The notes beneath the pieces are model-generated. The model was not told where the DNA came from, ran no database searches, and worked only from the letters and a program-made list of their open reading frames with translations. From NCBI RefSeq assembly GCF_002215495.1, contig NZ_CP021378.1, positions 456,417 through 520,416 of the forward strand: a DNA stretch of 64,000 nucleotides. The letters run 5' to 3'. Positions 41,516 to 51,372 of this stretch are shown in pieces (the first letter of the stretch is position 1; each line of letters starts with the position of its first letter). The translations under genes were made by a program, and so were the position numbers. This stretch comes from Porphyrobacter sp. CACIAM 03H1 (GTDB lineage Bacteria > Pseudomonadota > Alphaproteobacteria > Sphingomonadales > Sphingomonadaceae).

Positions 41516-42196
41516 TCAGGCGCCTTTGAGGAAGCTCGCGCGATAGTGCTGCGGGAACATCTGCTTCAGCGCCGCCACCTTCGGCGCGTCCCACCGGACG
41601 ATGTAGCCGTGCTTTGGGTTCTTCAGCATGAAGTCCTGATGGTGGCCCTCGGCCGGGTAGAAGGTCTTGTAGCTCTCGATCCGGGTGACGATCGGCTTCG
41701 ACCAAAGCTGGGACTTGCCGAGCTGGGCGAGGTAGGCCTTGGCGACGGCGGCCTGTTCGGCGTTGGTGGGCACGATGGCGCTGCGGTAATGCGCGCCCAC
41801 GTCCGGGCCCTGACGGTTCTTGAGCGTGGGATCGGCGACCACCGAGAAGAAGATGCGCAGCAGCTCGTCGTAGCGCACGACCGAAGGATCATAGGTGATC
41901 TTCACGGATTCGGCATGGTCGGTCATGCCGGTGACGACGATGTCGTATTTCGCGCTCTCCTTCGTGCCGCCGTGGAAGCCCGAGACCGCGCCGGTCACGC
42001 CCTTGACGTGGCTGAAGACGCCTTCGACCCCCCAGAAGCATCCGCCTGCGAAGACCGCCGTTTTGAGGCCGGGCTTCTCCTTGGCGATGCGGGCGGCGGC
42101 GGGGGCGTCGACGGGTTCCTCGGCAGCGGTCGCGGGACCGGCGCAGGCGCTCAGCGCCAGCGAACCGGCGGCGAGCATGACAGCAAGCTTGTGCAT
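41516..42196 (-). CDS. msrA: Peptide-methionine (S)-S-oxide reductase, exported
   Basis: 226-residue MsrA reducing the S-sulfoxide of methionine. A lipoprotein signal precedes the enzyme (LAAGSLALSACAG, Cys about residue 18). The catalytic motif is AVFAGGCFWGVEGVF (nucleophilic Cys about residue 53), followed by GVTGAVSGFHGGTK, YDPSVVRYDELLRIFF and the typical YRSAIVPTNAEQ and AEGHHQDF. A downstream resolving Cys is absent, so reduction may need another thiol partner. Together with exported MsrB elsewhere in the window it suggests periplasmic protein repair. Starts 5 nt after a small hypothetical gene on the same strand. Confidence 0.94.
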   Translation of the reverse strand: MHKLAVMLAAGSLALSACAGPATAAEEPVDAPAAARIAKEKPGLKTAVFAGGCFWGVEGVFSHVKGVTGAVSGFHGGTKESAKYDIVVTGMTDHAESVKITYDPSVVRYDELLRIFFSVVADPTLKNRQGPDVGAHYRSAIVPTNAEQAAVAKAYLAQLGKSQLWSKPIVTRIESYKTFYPAEGHHQDFMLKNPKHGYIVRWDAPKVAALKQMFPQHYRASFLKGA

Positions 42197-42201
42197 GGGG
42201 A

Positions 42202-42387
42202 TCAGCCTTCGGAAGGCGCGATCACGAACTCCGCCGCGGGGGCCGGGGCCTTGACGATTTCGGCAGCCTGCGCGGGTGCGGCCACGGCGTCGCTCCAGCT
42301 TTCCGCGTTCGCGCCGACGATCAGCACCGCCCCAAGGACGAAGCCGATGCCGAAATTGCGGAACAGGTCGGTGCTGAAGAGGCGCAT
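42202..42387 (-). CDS. Small hypothetical single-pass protein upstream of msrA
   Basis: 61-residue product with one membrane segment (FGIGFVLGAVLIVGANA, about residues 12-28) preceded by Arg/Lys-poor N-terminal MRLFSTDLFRN and followed by an Ala/Pro-rich tail (APAQAAEIVKAPAPAAEFVIAP). It ends 5 bp before the msrA ATG, so it is likely in the same transcript. Ribosome-binding site is weak. No family is recognised; it may be a small membrane partner of the exported MsrA, which is inference from position only. Confidence 0.55.
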   Translation of the reverse strand: MRLFSTDLFRNFGIGFVLGAVLIVGANAESWSDAVAAPAQAAEIVKAPAPAAEFVIAPSEG

Positions 42388-42547
42388 TGGGTGCTCGTGA
42401 TTCGCGTCATTTCCGCCTGTCCCTTTGCCCGCTGCCGGATTGCGGCGGGATGAACCGGCGGTCGGGCCGTATTGGGTCTCGGCCCTAAACTGGTTACGGA
42501 TCGGCTGAAAAATAGTTGCGCAGGGGCGGAAGAACGGCCCAGCCGTG

Positions 42548-42606
42548 CGCGCAACGCGACAGGTTGCGCGACCAAACCGATGACGAAGGGGCGAAGGACC
42601 CTTCGC
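42548..42606 (-). terminator. Paired hairpins downstream of purH
   Basis: Two perfect stems follow the purH stop on the minus strand: GCGAAG/CTTCGC (42591-42606, with 4-nt GACC loop) and CGCGCAAC/GTTGCGCG (42548-42555 and 42563-42570, 7-nt loop). They probably end the rpe-heparinase-purH transcript. No clear T-run follows. The remaining 160 bp up to the 61-residue gene show nothing else recognisable. Confidence 0.5.
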
Positions 42607-42612
42607 GACGCA

Positions 42613-44214
42613 TCAATGCCGGAAATGCCGCATTCTGGTGAACACCATCGCCAGCCCCGCTTCGTCCGCGGCGGCGATCACCTCGTCGTCGCGGATCGAA
42701 CCTCCCGGCTGGATCACGGCTGTCGCGCCCGCCTCGGCGGCAGAGATCAATCCGTCGGCAAACGGGAAGAAGGCGTCCGAGGCGACTGCGCTGCCCACGG
42801 TGCGCGGCGCGTCCCAGCCATGGGTCTCGGCGGCTTCCTTCGCCTTGATCGCGGCGATCCGCGCCGAATCGCGGCGGTTCATCTGGCCTGCGCCGATCCC
42901 TGCGGTCGCGCCATCCTTGGCGTAGACGATCGCGTTGGACTTGACGTGCCGGGCGACGGTCCAGGCGAAGAGGCAGTCCTTCAGTTCCTGTTCGGTCGGC
43001 GCACGCTTCGTGACGACCTTGAGGTCGTCCGGCCCAATCGCCCCGTTGTCGCGCGACTGGATCAGCACGCCCCCGGCGATGGTCTTGAGCGCCAGCCCGC
43101 CGCGGCGCGGGTTCGGTAGGGCGCCGCATTCGAGCAGGCGCAGGTTCTTCTTCTTCGCGAAGATCTCGCGCGCCTCGGCGCTGACCGAAGGCGCAATCAC
43201 GACTTCGGTGAAGATCGCGCTGATCGCCTCGGCGGTCGCGGCGTCGAGTTCGGTATTGACCGCGACGATCCCGCCGAAGGCCGAGACGCTGTCGCACGCC
43301 AGCGCCGCTTCCCACGCGGCGAGCAGCGAGCGGCCCTGCGCCACGCCGCAAGGGTTGGCGTGCTTGACGATGACGACCGCCGGTTCCTGCCCGGCGAACT
43401 CCGCCGCCAGGTCCAAGGCGGCGTCGGCATCGTTGAGGTTGTTGTAGGAGAGTTCCTTGCCCTGAAGCTGCTCCGCCTGCGGCACGCCCGCCGTGCCCGC
43501 CACCTGCGGGACATAGATCGCCGCCGACTGGTGCGGGTTTTCGCCATAGCGCAGCGTGTCGGCGCGCTTGAAGGCGAGCGGGAGCGTTTCGGGGAACAGC
43601 GTCGGCTCGTCGCTGGCGGCGGGCGAGAAGGCGAACCAGCTGGCGATCGCGGCGTCATAGGCGGCGGTGCGGGCATAGGCCTTGCCGGCCATCCGGGTGC
43701 GGAAGGCCTGTGTCGTCGCGCCGCCATTGGCCTCCATTTCCTCGATCAGCGTCGCGTAATCGGCCGGATCGGTGAGGATCGTGACGAACCCGTGGTTCTT
43801 CGCCGCAGAGCGCACCATCGAGGGCCCGCCGATGTCGATGTTCTCGATCACCTCTTCGCGGCTGGCGCCCTTCGCCACGGTTGCCTCGAAGGGGTAGAGG
43901 TTGACCACCACCAGGTCGATCGTACCGATCCCGTGGGCCTCCATGGCGGCGACGTGTTCGGGATTGTCGCGCAGGGCGAGGAGGCCGCCGTGGACCGTGG
44001 GGTGGAGGGTCTTCACCCGCCCGTCCATCATCTCGGGAAAGCCGGTGAGTTCGGAAACGTCCTTTACCGCAAGGCCCGCATCGCGCAGCGCCTTGGCCGT
44101 GCCGCCGGTGCTGACCAGCTCCACGCCCCGCGCCGCGAGCGCCGCGCCCAGATCGGCCAAACCGCTCTTGTCGGACACTGACAGCAGCGCCCGCCGGATC
44201 ACATTGTCGCTCAT
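42613..44214 (-). CDS. purH: AICAR formyltransferase / IMP cyclohydrolase
   Basis: 533-residue bifunctional enzyme for the last two steps of de novo purine synthesis. The N-terminal cyclohydrolase domain shows [54 protein letters not shown] and [10 protein letters not shown]. The C-terminal transformylase domain has [39 protein letters not shown] (catalytic Lys-His), [30 protein letters not shown] and [10 protein letters not shown]. The start at 44214 is 8 nt after the stop of the heparinase-like gene, so it is the third gene of an rpe-heparinase-purH operon. Confidence 0.97.
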   Translation of the reverse strand: MSDNVIRRALLSVSDKSGLADLGAALAARGVELVSTGGTAKALRDAGLAVKDVSELTGFPEMMDGRVKTLHPTVHGGLLALRDNPEHVAAMEAHGIGTIDLVVVNLYPFEATVAKGASREEVIENIDIGGPSMVRSAAKNHGFVTILTDPADYATLIEEMEANGGATTQAFRTRMAGKAYARTAAYDAAIASWFAFSPAASDEPTLFPETLPLAFKRADTLRYGENPHQSAAIYVPQVAGTAGVPQAEQLQGKELSYNNLNDADAALDLAAEFAGQEPAVVIVKHANPCGVAQGRSLLAAWEAALACDSVSAFGGIVAVNTELDAATAEAISAIFTEVVIAPSVSAEAREIFAKKKNLRLLECGALPNPRRGGLALKTIAGGVLIQSRDNGAIGPDDLKVVTKRAPTEQELKDCLFAWTVARHVKSNAIVYAKDGATAGIGAGQMNRRDSARIAAIKAKEAAETHGWDAPRTVGSAVASDAFFPFADGLISAAEAGATAVIQPGGSIRDDEVIAAADEAGLAMVFTRMRHFRH

Positions 44215-44222
44215 GGTGGATG

Positions 44223-46091
44223 CTACCCCGTTTTTCTCAGCAGCCAGGAGAATTGCCCCCCGCTGCGCAATGCCAGTCCCTCGATCACCAGCTGCTCGGT
44301 GGCGTGGGGGCGGCCCTCGCCGTCGACCCACAGGCTGTCCTCGGCAGACAGGGTGATTGCGTCGGCGCCCGCCCTATCGCCGCCGAGCCGGAATTGCCAG
44401 AGCCGACCGTCGGGCAGCAGCAGGCTGGCACCCCGCTTGTCGCCGGAAAGTTGCACCTCCACCCCCCGCCCGAGGTGGAAGCGGATCGCGAAGCCGATCT
44501 TGCCGCGCTTCCCGTTCTTCGCGGTGGGCACGAGAATGTCCTCGCCGGCGAGTTCGGTTCCGTCCCCGCTCAGCGTCAGGATGCGCCGGTGGGTGAGGCC
44601 GAAGCGGCCGGCATAGCCGTCATGCGCGGCTTCGATCCGGGTCGCCTCGCGCGCCCGACCGGGGACGGTGCGGCGGTCGAACTCCACCGTCTCCACGCCC
44701 TTGCCGAGCTTGCCGTGGAGCAGGACGGCGGTGGAATTGGCGTTGTCGAGCACAAGGGTCGAGAAGGCGGCGGTGGCGCGCAGGCCCTGGCCGATGCGTG
44801 CGGGGACCTGCCCGCCGGCGAGCGCCGCGCCGCCGCAATTGACGATGATCCGCTGCGGCCCGTCCGAAAGCTCGAAGGCAAGCGTCGAGGCGCAGCCGGT
44901 GCGGGCGTGCTTCGCGCGCGGCGGCGGGGCGGTGTCGAACTGGACGAGGGTCTCGCCCGCCTTGATGCGCTGGTAGCCCCAGCCCCCGGCCTGCGCCAGC
45001 GGACGGGTGCGCACGCCGCTTGCCTCGATCACGGCGTTGACGCGGTCGGCGGGGATCGCGCCCTGTCCCTGCCAGCTGCCGAGCGACCCGTCGCCGTGGC
45101 GCAGGCCGAGCAGCGGCGGGACAAGCAGCTCGCGCATCACCGCGAGCGCGGGCGGGGGCGCCACCTTCACCGCCTCGTAGCAGGCCAGCAGATCGGTCAG
45201 CAGGCGGACCGCGTCGAGCTGTGCGGCAGGGCAGCGCGACAGCACCCCTCCGTCCTCGCCGACCATGTCGCCCAGCGCCCGGACCAGCCCGGCCTCGCCG
45301 AACAGCCGCCGCGGTCTGCCGTGGGGGAGCAGCAGCCCCGCTGCCACGACGCCTGCCCAGGCGGCGACCTGTCCGAAGCCCGCAGGCTCCCTCGGGGCGC
45401 GCTTGTCGAGCCAGCCCGCGGTCGCGCCGATGGCGGCGAGCAGGCGGGATTTCAGCGCCTTGTCGTTGCCGCCGAGCATCAGCGGCGCGTGCACTAGCCA
45501 AGCGACGAGCCGCAGGCCCGTCAGTTCGGTTTCCCATGCCGGACCCTTGCCGGGGACGCCGTGGGCGTGGAGCCACTGGGTCGCGATCCGCTCGGCCACG
45601 GCGGCACCGTCGGCGCGCGGCGCGCTGGCGGCAAGATCGGCGAGCCAGGCGAAGGAATGGACCACCCGTTCTACGCCGGGGGCGTGGTGCGCGGGCAGCG
45701 AGAAATCGAAGCTCGCGATGGGGAGGCGCACGCCGTGGATCAGGAAGTGCCCCGCGCGCAGGGCCGTGCCTGCCGCGCGGTCGCCGCGGTTGGGGCTTTC
45801 CACCGTCGCTATCACCCGAGGCGCCTGCGGGCGGCGGAACGGAGCGGCGATGGCATGACCGGGGATGCCGATGCGGTAGGCGAGCCGGATCAGCGCTTCG
45901 CCCGGCCCGGCCTTCACCGCGATGACATCCGACAGGGCGAGCGCGCGCGAGGGCTCCTCCGGGCGCGGCGGTGCTGGCGGTTCCGTCCCAGGTTCGGCCC
46001 CGCTGCCGAGCGGTAGCACCGGAGCCTCCGCCACCCGCTCCACCAGCGCATCGGCCCGGGCCGCGGCAGGGGTGCGCAGCAGCGTCGCCAT
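44223..46091 (-). CDS. Heparinase II/III-family protein
   Basis: 622-residue protein with the two-part layout of the heparinase II/III family: an N-terminal alpha-helical barrel (about residues 75-330; [36 protein letters not shown]) and a C-terminal beta-sheet domain (about 370-600; [78 protein letters not shown]). Members are polysaccharide lyases, but cell-envelope polysaccharides are likelier targets than heparin in this organism. No signal peptide is obvious from the chosen ATG. It is translationally linked to rpe (TGATG) and is followed 8 nt later by purH, an arrangement I recall in other sphingomonads. Confidence 0.88.
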   Translation of the reverse strand: MATLLRTPAAARADALVERVAEAPVLPLGSGAEPGTEPPAPPRPEEPSRALALSDVIAVKAGPGEALIRLAYRIGIPGHAIAAPFRRPQAPRVIATVESPNRGDRAAGTALRAGHFLIHGVRLPIASFDFSLPAHHAPGVERVVHSFAWLADLAASAPRADGAAVAERIATQWLHAHGVPGKGPAWETELTGLRLVAWLVHAPLMLGGNDKALKSRLLAAIGATAGWLDKRAPREPAGFGQVAAWAGVVAAGLLLPHGRPRRLFGEAGLVRALGDMVGEDGGVLSRCPAAQLDAVRLLTDLLACYEAVKVAPPPALAVMRELLVPPLLGLRHGDGSLGSWQGQGAIPADRVNAVIEASGVRTRPLAQAGGWGYQRIKAGETLVQFDTAPPPRAKHARTGCASTLAFELSDGPQRIIVNCGGAALAGGQVPARIGQGLRATAAFSTLVLDNANSTAVLLHGKLGKGVETVEFDRRTVPGRAREATRIEAAHDGYAGRFGLTHRRILTLSGDGTELAGEDILVPTAKNGKRGKIGFAIRFHLGRGVEVQLSGDKRGASLLLPDGRLWQFRLGGDRAGADAITLSAEDSLWVDGEGRPHATEQLVIEGLALRSGGQFSWLLRKTG

Positions 46092-46753
46092 CACCTCTCG
46101 CCCTTCAGCGCGGCGATGTTGGCGGCATAGGCGTCCTGCCCGCCCTTGAACGTCGCCGAGCCCGCAACCAGCACGTCGGCCCCCGCCTCGACGCACATCC
46201 GTGCGGTTTCGGCGTTCACCCCGCCGTCAACCTCGAGATGGATGGCGCGGCCGGAGCGCGTGATCATCGAGCGGATGCGGGCAATCTTGTCGAGCTGCGA
46301 GGGGATGAAGCTCTGCCCGCCGAAACCGGGATTGACGCTCATCACGAGGATGAGGTCGGCCATGTCCATCAGGTTGTCGAGCACCTCGACCGGCGTGCCG
46401 GGATTGATCACCACGCCCGCCTTCTTGCCGAGCGCCTTGATCGCCTGGAGCGTGCGATGGATGTGCGGCCCCGCCTCGGGGTGAACGGTGATGATGTCCG
46501 CCCCGGCCTCGGCGAAGGCCTGTAGATAGGGATCGACCGGCGCAATCATCAGGTGGACGTCGAAGGGCTTGGCCGAATGGGGGCGCAGCGCCTTCACGAC
46601 ATCGGGACCGATGGTGATGTTCGGCACGAAATGGCCGTCCATCACGTCGATGTGGATCCAGTCCGCCCCCGCCGCGTCGATGGCGCGCACCTCCTCGCCC
46701 AGCCGCGCAAAATCGGCGGAGAGGATCGAGGGGGAGATCAGGGGGGCAGGCAT
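46091..46753 (-). CDS. rpe: Ribulose-phosphate 3-epimerase
   Basis: 220-residue TIM-barrel enzyme interconverting ribulose-5-phosphate and xylulose-5-phosphate in the pentose phosphate pathway. Signatures are [38 protein letters not shown] (metal His and catalytic Asp), [32 protein letters not shown] and [12 protein letters not shown] (second catalytic Asp). Start 46753 yields the usual N-terminus [11 protein letters not shown]. First gene of the operon; its stop overlaps the heparinase-like start by one base. Confidence 0.96.
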   Translation of the reverse strand: MPAPLISPSILSADFARLGEEVRAIDAAGADWIHIDVMDGHFVPNITIGPDVVKALRPHSAKPFDVHLMIAPVDPYLQAFAEAGADIITVHPEAGPHIHRTLQAIKALGKKAGVVINPGTPVEVLDNLMDMADLILVMSVNPGFGGQSFIPSQLDKIARIRSMITRSGRAIHLEVDGGVNAETARMCVEAGADVLVAGSATFKGGQDAYAANIAALKGER

Positions 46754-47006
46754 GACGGCGACGACAGATCCCGTGTGGCGCGATACCCGGCCATACGGGA
46801 GCGGCGAAAGCCGGGACAAGGCGTGCGGGGCGGCTTTTCCACCGCGGGTCCGGTCGCCGGGGCACGAAAGCGGCAGATTAAGCCGCAATTCAGGCGCATC
46901 GTGCCACAAATGGATGTGCCATGAGCCGATGAGCCCCGCCCGCGCTTTCGCCCCCTCCCGCTTGCGCGCCTGCGCTCCTCTCCTTACCTGTCCTCGCGAG
47001 ATATCC

Positions 47007-47537
47007 ATGAACGCTCTGCCGTCCCTCCCCAACCTGTCCCGCCCTGTCCGCCGCGCCGCGGGCGGGGCGCTGCTGGCCGGTGCCCTCGCGCTGCCGGTGG
47101 CGGCGCAGGGCTTCACCTATGCCCGCACGATGACGAACGATCTTGCGCAATGCGCCGCGGGCAAGGGTCCGGCGGTGCGCATCACGGTCAACGGACTGAA
47201 GTCCTCCGAGGGAAACCTCTTCGTGCGCGCCTATCCCGCCAACAGCCGCGACTGGCTGCAGAGCAAGCGCTACGTCATGCGCGTCGATGCGCGGCCGCAG
47301 CCCGGCAGCATGACGGTGTGCGTGCCCCTCCCCGCAGCGGGGGACTATGCCATCGCGGTCCACCACGATGTCAACGGCAACCGCAAGTCCGATCTGGCGG
47401 ATGGGGCGGGGATGTCGAACAATCCCGGGATCAGGAAGATCCTCGGCCTCGTCCCGCGCCCGCCCTCGGTCGACAAGACCCGCTTCAGCGCGGATGGCGG
47501 TGTGAGCCGGATGTCGATCAACATCCAGTACATGTGA
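47007..47537 (+). CDS. DUF2141 family exported protein
   Basis: 176-residue secreted protein. A basic N-terminus and hydrophobic core ([21 protein letters not shown]) form a signal peptide. The mature part matches DUF2141: [67 protein letters not shown] and a C-terminal [15 protein letters not shown] beta segment. The DxNxNxKxD-like stretch (DVNGNRKSD) could bind calcium. Family function is not known. It is divergent from rpe; the 253-bp gap shows no recognisable operator. Frame remains open upstream to 46569, but the signal places the start at 47007. Confidence 0.85.
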   Translation: MNALPSLPNLSRPVRRAAGGALLAGALALPVAAQGFTYARTMTNDLAQCAAGKGPAVRITVNGLKSSEGNLFVRAYPANSRDWLQSKRYVMRVDARPQPGSMTVCVPLPAAGDYAIAVHHDVNGNRKSDLADGAGMSNNPGIRKILGLVPRPPSVDKTRFSADGGVSRMSINIQYM

Positions 47538-47561
47538 CGCAAGCGCCGCGGGGCGTGCGCG

Positions 47562-48455
47562 TCAGGCGCGGCGCCTGTGGTGCCACAGATCGAACAGCAC
47601 CTGCGGCGCAGCGAGCAGCGGGTAGCGTTCGCGGAAGGGCGTGACCTCGACGGCCATCCCCGTGTGCCGCTCGATTTTCCACGCGGCATAACGCGCCGCC
47701 CCCTCGAAAGTGGTGCTAGCCTTGACGAGGCGCAGAAGGTTGAGCGGTTTGCCGAGCCGCCGGCGGCGCTTCCACCAGCCGAGAATCCGCGCCCGTTCGG
47801 CCGGCATCAGGCGCGGGGTAAGGATCGCCCCATGGAGCCCCGGGGGGATCCCCGCCGCCTCGAGCGCCAGCGGCAGCAGCCCGGCGAAGTGATCGGCGTT
47901 GACCGCGAGAATGTCGTTCTCGCGCCCGCCCTTCTCGACCCGGAACTCGGCGGCGTAGGTGGCGCGGAACAGGGCCCGCCAGTAATCCTCGGCAGTGCCG
48001 CTCGCCGGGCCGAGCGCGGCGGCGAGGCGCGCGGCGGTGGCCGAAGCGGCGGCGACGGCCGCGATCACGTCGCTGCGGGCGGCCTCGTCCGCCTCCCACA
48101 CCAGAGCGGAAGGCTGGACGAAACGTGCCCAGATCGTGGTGTCGGTGAGGGTTCCCTCCGCCGCCTGGGCGAAGGTCGACAGCGCCATGGTCGCGACCTT
48201 GGCGCGCAGGGTCAGGCCCTCATGCTCACGCTCGTGATAGGAGACACGCGGCCAGATCGCGCTGCTCTCCCGCCCCGGCAGCAGGACGTAGAAGTCGAGC
48301 ACGCCCTCGAGCGATCCGGTGCGCAGGTTCGAACCGTAGAACAGCACGGCGCGTGCGCCCGAAGCTTCGGCCAGCGCGTGGGCGAAATCTGCGACCGCGG
48401 GATCGACCGGGGCGGCCAGACGCGCAGCGATCCGCGCTTCGAGCGCGCCGCTCAT
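47562..48455 (-). CDS. Nucleotidyltransferase-like protein, possibly a Tam41-type CDP-diacylglycerol synthase
   Basis: 297-residue protein without a clear assignment. Residues about 33-55 (ARAVLFYGSNLRTGSLEGVLDFYVLL) resemble the GS-x(n)-DxD region of nucleotidyltransferases, with the YGS...DF spacing seen in Tam41-type phosphatidate cytidylyltransferases; a following LRAKVATMALSTF and the tail RYAAWKIERHTGMAVEVTPFRERYPLL are compatible with membrane association. It overlaps by 4 nt the end of a diacylglycerol-kinase-type gene, so the two could act successively, making phosphatidate and then CDP-diacylglycerol. This is a hypothesis from motif and context; it may instead belong to another nucleotidyltransferase family. 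Confidence 0.55.
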   Translation of the reverse strand: MSGALEARIAARLAAPVDPAVADFAHALAEASGARAVLFYGSNLRTGSLEGVLDFYVLLPGRESSAIWPRVSYHEREHEGLTLRAKVATMALSTFAQAAEGTLTDTTIWARFVQPSALVWEADEAARSDVIAAVAAASATAARLAAALGPASGTAEDYWRALFRATYAAEFRVEKGGRENDILAVNADHFAGLLPLALEAAGIPPGLHGAILTPRLMPAERARILGWWKRRRRLGKPLNLLRLVKASTTFEGAARYAAWKIERHTGMAVEVTPFRERYPLLAAPQVLFDLWHHRRRA

Positions 48456-49501
48456 GGTGCGACGAAGGCGAGCTCCGGCCCCTGCTCGATGCGATAGTCG
48501 CCCGCGGGGAAGGCCTCGCCGTCGAGGATGAACTGATCGTCGATCGACAGGCTGAACTGGGTCGCGGCGAGCTGGTGGATGCCGCGCTGGCGCAGCGGGC
48601 CCTTGATCTTGCCGAGCAGCATCAGCGGGATCAGCGCCGTGGTGCGGCGCGAAATCTGATCGATAGCTACCAGCTTCAGCCCACTCCGGAGCGCGCCGAA
48701 CGGCTTGATCCCGGCCGGGAGCCGCTCGAGCGTCGAGGCGAAGAGCAGCTGGCGCATCGCGGGATCGCCGTGCCCGCTATGGACCATCGGCGCATCGGCC
48801 GCGCCCAGCCCGATGCGCATCCGCGCGCCCTTGCGCCAGGCGTTGCCGCGGGTCGCGAACAGCGACTGGAGCAGCGCCCAGATGCCGGTCACGGCGACCA
48901 CCATCGAGTTGAAGGCACCGAGCTTGTGTGCGCTTTGCCCGGCCTGGGTCGCCTTGGTGAAGGCGCCCGCGCCGAGGATGAAGCCCGCCACGCGCGAGAC
49001 CGCGCCGGGCTTGGCGTCGGTGCCCAGCGCCGAGACATTCATCGGGCGGCGGTAGATACGGCTGCCGTGATCGAGCGCGTCGATCGCGTCCTGCAAGGTC
49101 CAGTCGTCCGGCACGCCGAGATCGACGGTGAGCGCGTTGGTCTTGCCCTTGGGCAGCACCGCGATCGCCGGCCACTCCTCGCCGAACACCGCCTGTCCGC
49201 AGGTCAGAACGTCGCGCACCGTCCCGTCGCCGCCGTTGATCACGAGAAGGTCGATCCCCTTTTCGGCGAACTCGGCAAGCGCCAGCGGCAGTTGACCGCG
49301 CTCGCGCGGCTGGGCGATGTGGACGTGTGGGCAGATCCCGCAGTCGAAATCGGCACCGAGATTGCGATGGCTGCGCGGATTGTAGATCACGCCGACCGTT
49401 GGCGCCTGCCCGGCATCGCGCATCCGCCGGACACGCGCACGGGCGCGGCTGGCGGCGTCGACCCGCGGGATTTGCGCAAATTCGTAGATCGGCGTTGCCA
49501 T
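48452..49501 (-). CDS. Diacylglycerol/sphingosine kinase catalytic-domain protein
   Basis: 349-residue lipid kinase-like protein. The DAGK catalytic signature is present: VGVIYNPRSHRNLG (about residues 30-43), LLVINGGDGTVRDVLTCG (ATP-binding GGDGT, about 80-97) and AIAVLPKGKTNALTVDLG, a variant of the P-x-GTxN block reading PKGKTNAL. The C-terminal beta-sheet part ends FSLSIDDQFILDGEAFPAGDY. It may phosphorylate diacylglycerol or another lipid alcohol; sphingomonads also contain sphingoid lipids, which is inference. ATG 49501 was chosen; the frame extends upstream without good starts. Its stop overlaps the next gene (ATGA). Confidence 0.85.
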   Translation of the reverse strand: MATPIYEFAQIPRVDAASRARARVRRMRDAGQAPTVGVIYNPRSHRNLGADFDCGICPHVHIAQPRERGQLPLALAEFAEKGIDLLVINGGDGTVRDVLTCGQAVFGEEWPAIAVLPKGKTNALTVDLGVPDDWTLQDAIDALDHGSRIYRRPMNVSALGTDAKPGAVSRVAGFILGAGAFTKATQAGQSAHKLGAFNSMVVAVTGIWALLQSLFATRGNAWRKGARMRIGLGAADAPMVHSGHGDPAMRQLLFASTLERLPAGIKPFGALRSGLKLVAIDQISRRTTALIPLMLLGKIKGPLRQRGIHQLAATQFSLSIDDQFILDGEAFPAGDYRIEQGPELAFVAP

Positions 49502-49663
49502 GGCGGTCCTATACGGGTCGGAAAACCAACTTTCTACTGCAATCTTGACCCTGAACTGTAACAGAACAGGCCCCGGCAGATCGGTGCTGTGCGGCGAAAA
49601 ACAAGGGCTGAGGGGTCGAAACCTACCGTTTCCGGGACCGGCGTCTTTCGCCCGATTGCCACA

Positions 49664-49698
49664 TTTGTCGCATAGTTGCCGCAAGGCGGCGACAAATG
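49664..49698 (-). terminator. Inverted repeat at the 3' end of the Lrp gene
   Basis: ATTTGTCGC (49664-49672) and GCGACAAAT (49690-49698) form a 9-bp stem with a 17-nt loop just after the Lrp-family stop codon. It is likely to end that transcript. The rest of the 199-bp gap to the lipid-kinase start is AT-richer and shows a TTGACC hexamer but nothing else identifiable. Confidence 0.5.
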
Positions 49699-49700
49699 GC

Positions 49701-50147
49701 TCAGTCACCGCCTTCAAGCGTGCGGATCGTGAACTGGCTGACCAGCCGTTGCACTCCCGGAAAGGCAGAGAGGATCTCGCGGTGAATCCGCTCGTAGCTG
49801 TCGTCGTCGCGCACCAGCACCTTCACGAGGTAGTCCGAAGGCCCGCTCATCAGATAGGCCTCGGCCACCTGTTCGGTGCGCGCCAGCGCCGCCTCGAAGG
49901 CGAGCATCGTCGCCTGGCGCTGGTCGGTGAGCGTGACCTGCACGAACACGGTCGATGGATTGCCGCGCGCCGCGCGCGAGAGCCGCGCCCGGTAGCCGAG
50001 GATCGCGCCGGTCTCTTCGAGAGCCTTGACGCGGCGGTGCGCGGCGGAAGGGCTGAGGCCGACGCGCTCGCCGATCTGCTCGCCGGTAAGCCGCGCGTCG
50101 GCCGACAGCAGATCGAGAATTTTCCGGTCAATACGGTCCATGTGCAT
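49701..50147 (-). CDS. Lrp/AsnC-family transcriptional regulator
   Basis: 148-residue regulator: N-terminal helix-turn-helix MDRIDRKILDLLSADARLTGEQIGERVGLSPSAAHRRVKALEETGAILGYRARL, followed by the RAM ligand-binding domain (VFVQVTLTDQRQATMLAFEAAL, AYLMSGPSDYLVKVLVRDDDSYERIHREILSAFPGVQRLVSQFTI). Divergent from alanine dehydrogenase with about 130 bp between, the classic arrangement of an AldR-like activator responding to alanine. Start may be 50147 or 50141 (MDRIDRK). The intergenic region contains TGCATAATTCCTGCA-type half-sites that could be its operator, but no clean consensus palindrome. Confidence 0.92.
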   Translation of the reverse strand: MHMDRIDRKILDLLSADARLTGEQIGERVGLSPSAAHRRVKALEETGAILGYRARLSRAARGNPSTVFVQVTLTDQRQATMLAFEAALARTEQVAEAYLMSGPSDYLVKVLVRDDDSYERIHREILSAFPGVQRLVSQFTIRTLEGGD

Positions 50148-50277
50148 AATTCCTGCATCGAGAGAGGCATCAGTGCAAGAAAATCCCGCAAGGCCACAGG
50201 TCCCCGCCGATCATTGCGAAGAACCCGCATGCGCCTTCTGCTAGATGCCGCGCCAGAGAGACATCAGGAGAGAGCCC

Positions 50278-51372
50278 ATGCGCGTCGGCGTCCCCACCGA
50301 GATCAAGAATAACGAATACCGCGTCGGCCTCACTCCGGGTGCCGTCGCCGAGCTCACCGGCGCCGGTCATTCCGTGGTGGTGCAGAGCGGCGCGGGCCTC
50401 GGCGTCGACTTCACCGATGCCGCCTACGAGGCTGCGGGCGCGACGATCCTTCCCGATGCCGCCGCCGTGTTCGCGGGCGCCGACATGATCGTGAAGGTCA
50501 AGGAGCCGCAGCCCGGCGAAGTCGCGATGCTGCGCGAGGATCACCTGCTCTTCACCTATCTCCACCTCGCCGCCGACAAGCCGCAGGCCGAGGGGCTGAT
50601 GGCATCGGGCGCGACTTGCATCGCCTACGAGACGGTGACCGCGCCCGACGGCTCGCTGCCGCTCCTGAAGCCTATGTCAGAAGTCGCCGGGCGGATGAGC
50701 GTGCAGTGCGGTGCGCACTATCTCGAAAAGCACCAGGGCGGACGCGGCGTGCTGCTCGGGGGGGTGCCGGGGGTTGAGCCGGGCAAGGTGGTGATCCTCG
50801 GCGGCGGGGTGGCGGGCGTGAACGCGGCGCAGATGGCCGTGGGCCTGCGCGCCGACGTGACGATCTTCGACATCTCGCACCGCCGCCTGACCGAGCTCGA
50901 CATGGTGTTCGGCAACACCATCCGCACCGCCTTCTCCTCCTCGGCCGCGATTGCCGAGGCGGTGGCCGGGGCCGACCTCGTGATCGGCGCGGTGCTCGTC
51001 CCGGGCGCGGCTGCGCCCAGGCTGGTGACGCGCGCGATGATCGCTTCGATGCGCCCGGGCGCAGTGGTGGTCGACATCGCCATCGACCAGGGCGGCTGCT
51101 TCGAGACGAGCCATGCCACCACCCACGAAGACCCGGTCTTCCTCGTCGACGGGGTGATCCACTACTGCGTCGCCAACATGCCCGGCGCCGTGGCGCGGAC
51201 CTCGACCATGGCGCTCGGCAATGCAACGCTGCCCTATGTGATGAAGCTTGCCAATCTGGGTGCGGAAGAGGCGATGGCCGCCGATCCGCACCTTGCCGCA
51301 GGGCTCAACGTCGCGGGCGGCCGGATCACCCACCGCGCGGTCGCCGAGGCGCTCGACCTGCCCTTCGGCTGA
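50278..51372 (+). CDS. ald: Alanine dehydrogenase
   Basis: 364-residue NAD-dependent enzyme converting L-alanine to pyruvate and ammonia. It shows the N-terminal MRVGVPTEIKNNEYRVGLTPGAV, substrate region VKVKEPQPGEV and LFTYLHLAADK (catalytic His), the signature GVPGVEPGKVVILGGGVAGVNAAQMAVGLRADVTIFD (Rossmann fold, about residues 165-200) and the C-terminal PGAVARTSTMALGNATLPYV. Start 50278 has AGGAG 8 nt upstream. Function in alanine catabolism is supported by the divergent Lrp-type regulator. Confidence 0.96.
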   Translation: MRVGVPTEIKNNEYRVGLTPGAVAELTGAGHSVVVQSGAGLGVDFTDAAYEAAGATILPDAAAVFAGADMIVKVKEPQPGEVAMLREDHLLFTYLHLAADKPQAEGLMASGATCIAYETVTAPDGSLPLLKPMSEVAGRMSVQCGAHYLEKHQGGRGVLLGGVPGVEPGKVVILGGGVAGVNAAQMAVGLRADVTIFDISHRRLTELDMVFGNTIRTAFSSSAAIAEAVAGADLVIGAVLVPGAAAPRLVTRAMIASMRPGAVVVDIAIDQGGCFETSHATTHEDPVFLVDGVIHYCVANMPGAVARTSTMALGNATLPYVMKLANLGAEEAMAADPHLAAGLNVAGGRITHRAVAEALDLPFG

